This document shows positions 60,655 through 61,250 of a stretch of 61,250 bases of DNA, in pieces. Within the stretch, counting starts at the first letter, position 1; every line of letters begins with the position of its first letter. The position numbers and the translations under genes are program-made. Below the pieces are notes generated by a model, which worked only from the letters and a program-made list of their open reading frames with translations, was not told the DNA's origin and ran no database searches. Source of the stretch: Megasphaera geminata F0357 (lineage in GTDB: Bacteria; Bacillota; Negativicutes; Veillonellales; Megasphaeraceae); assembly GCF_000239275.1 (NCBI RefSeq), contig NZ_JH417570.1:1-61250 (forward strand), written 5' to 3'.

Positions 60655-61250
60655 AAACTATGACGGCGGAAGCAAAAGTCGGTTTGATGACGATTATCGG
60701 CGTTCTTTTGCTCTTTTTTGTCGTGGTAGGCTTGTCGCACGGCACTTTATTCCGCCCTTCCGGTATGACCGTGCACGTTACTTTTGCGGATGCCAACGGA
60801 CTTCAGGCGGGGAATTCCGTCCGCTATGTCGGCGTTAACGTCGGTAAGGTGGAAACGGTAGCGACCGGTAAAGACGGTGTTGAAGTGACTCTTCTTTTGA
60901 AAAAAGATGCACAGATTCCCAAGGATTCGAAAGCCGTTATCACGACGGACGGCCTCTTGGGTGAAAAGCTCGTTTCCATCACTCCCGGACAGGATACGAG
61001 TCATCTGCTTGCCGACGGTGGTACGTTGACCGGCGATAAGGCCAAGTCGGTGGACGACGTTATGGATAATGCCAACAAGCTTTTGAATAATGTCAACGAT
61101 ATGATGAAGAATGTCAATTCCGTTATCGGCGACGAGAAAACGCAAGACGCTATGCGCGGCTCCATTCAAAATATTGAAGGTATTACGGGCAATGTCAATC
61201 AGATGCTTGCGGAAAATGCCGGCAACGTCCAGCAAACGGCCGCCAATATG
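60651..61250 (+). CDS. mlaD: MlaD-type MCE domain protein (3' part beyond window)
   Basis: The first 200 codons of a lipid-binding MCE protein; the frame is still open at the window end. One N-terminal helix (LMTIIGVLLLFFVVVGL) anchors it in the inner membrane, followed by the MCE domain (VHVTFADANGLQAGNSVRYV, GVNVGKVETV, TTDGLLGEKLVSITPG) and the start of a helical, Asn-rich segment. It binds phospholipids and caps MlaE. GTG 60651 overlaps the mlaF stop and follows AAGGAGGAG; ATG 60660 is the alternative. Confidence 0.93.
   Translation, partial: MKTMTAEAKVGLMTIIGVLLLFFVVVGLSHGTLFRPSGMTVHVTFADANGLQAGNSVRYVGVNVGKVETVATGKDGVEVTLLLKKDAQIPKDSKAVITTDGLLGEKLVSITPGQDTSHLLADGGTLTGDKAKSVDDVMDNANKLLNNVNDMMKNVNSVIGDEKTQDAMRGSIQNIEGITGNVNQMLAENAGNVQQTAANM

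Noticed and set aside
1-61250. CRISPR arrays, tRNA or rRNA genes, insertion sequences
   Set aside because: No regularly spaced repeats, no cloverleaf with a TTCGA T-loop, and no transposase-like frame or flanking inverted-repeat pair were found by reading.

Overview
The window reads as chromosome of a diderm Firmicute of the class Negativicutes, most likely Veillonellales (Megasphaera/Anaeroglobus-like). The basis is the combination of a complete lipid A/KDO/Lpt gene run and an Mla lipid-transport operon (outer membrane) with Firmicute features: hrcA plus CIRCE, type-Firmicute promoters with strong SD sequences, RecD2, ComFC, YqeY, YitT, and two rubredoxins of the short Megasphaera type. The genus is inference. 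I see no rRNA, tRNA, CRISPR array, insertion sequence or prophage.

Layout. 183-13606: one long + strand LPS operon, lpxI-lpxB-msbA-waaA-lpxK-kdsB-kdsA-kdsD-kdsC-lpxL-lptC-lptA-lptB-lptF, going from lipid A disaccharide assembly through KDO synthesis and transfer, late acylation and flipping, to LPS transport. 13675-16959: an esterase, then a DUF3084 membrane coiled-coil protein, a YqgF-like RNase H fold protein and a YitT protein. 17038-19816: rpsU, yqeY and a ~630-residue glutamine synthetase. 19959-28274: CIRCE-controlled hrcA-grpE-dnaK-dnaJ followed by prmA, rsmE, mtaB, hinT and a 38-residue membrane peptide. 28401-31421: yraN, comM and dprA. 31479-39807: an accessory stretch with an MFS carrier behind a leader hairpin, a secreted unknown, a threonine-aldolase-type PLP enzyme, a glycyl radical enzyme with its activase, and convergently a cupin-HTH regulator with a monofunctional transglycosylase. 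39925-42754: argG and argH. 42791-44477: two near-identical rubredoxins, then an FMN enzyme with an N-terminal Cys cluster. 44587-49354: a LysP-like permease (minus), then chorismate mutase, recD2 and comFC. 49429-53392 (minus): an HD-GYP-like protein, a SpeD-like protein lacking catalytic residues, and clpB. 53697-61250: a small HTH protein, murA, an MreB-type gene, a small secreted lipoyl-like protein, an S55 (SpoIVB-type) secreted peptidase, and mlaE-mlaF-mlaD (cut by the window end).

What stands out. The best candidate for an undescribed system is the glycyl radical enzyme at 35075-37446. Its active-site loop reads C-G-C-V-V-P, where the characterised eliminases carry C-V-E-P, so the usual general-base Glu is missing. 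It comes with a two-ferredoxin-cluster activase and has a dyad over its promoter. Second is a SpeD homologue without the pyruvoyl Ser and with a basic tail. Third, argG is stopped by an exact 6-bp tandem duplication. Eight other genes, mostly housekeeping (lpxL, lptA, yqeY, grpE, the glycyl radical enzyme, its activase, comFC, mreB), are broken by 1-2 nt indels, mostly in homopolymers, that restore textbook protein sequence when corrected. I read these mainly as sequencing or assembly error rather than gene decay.
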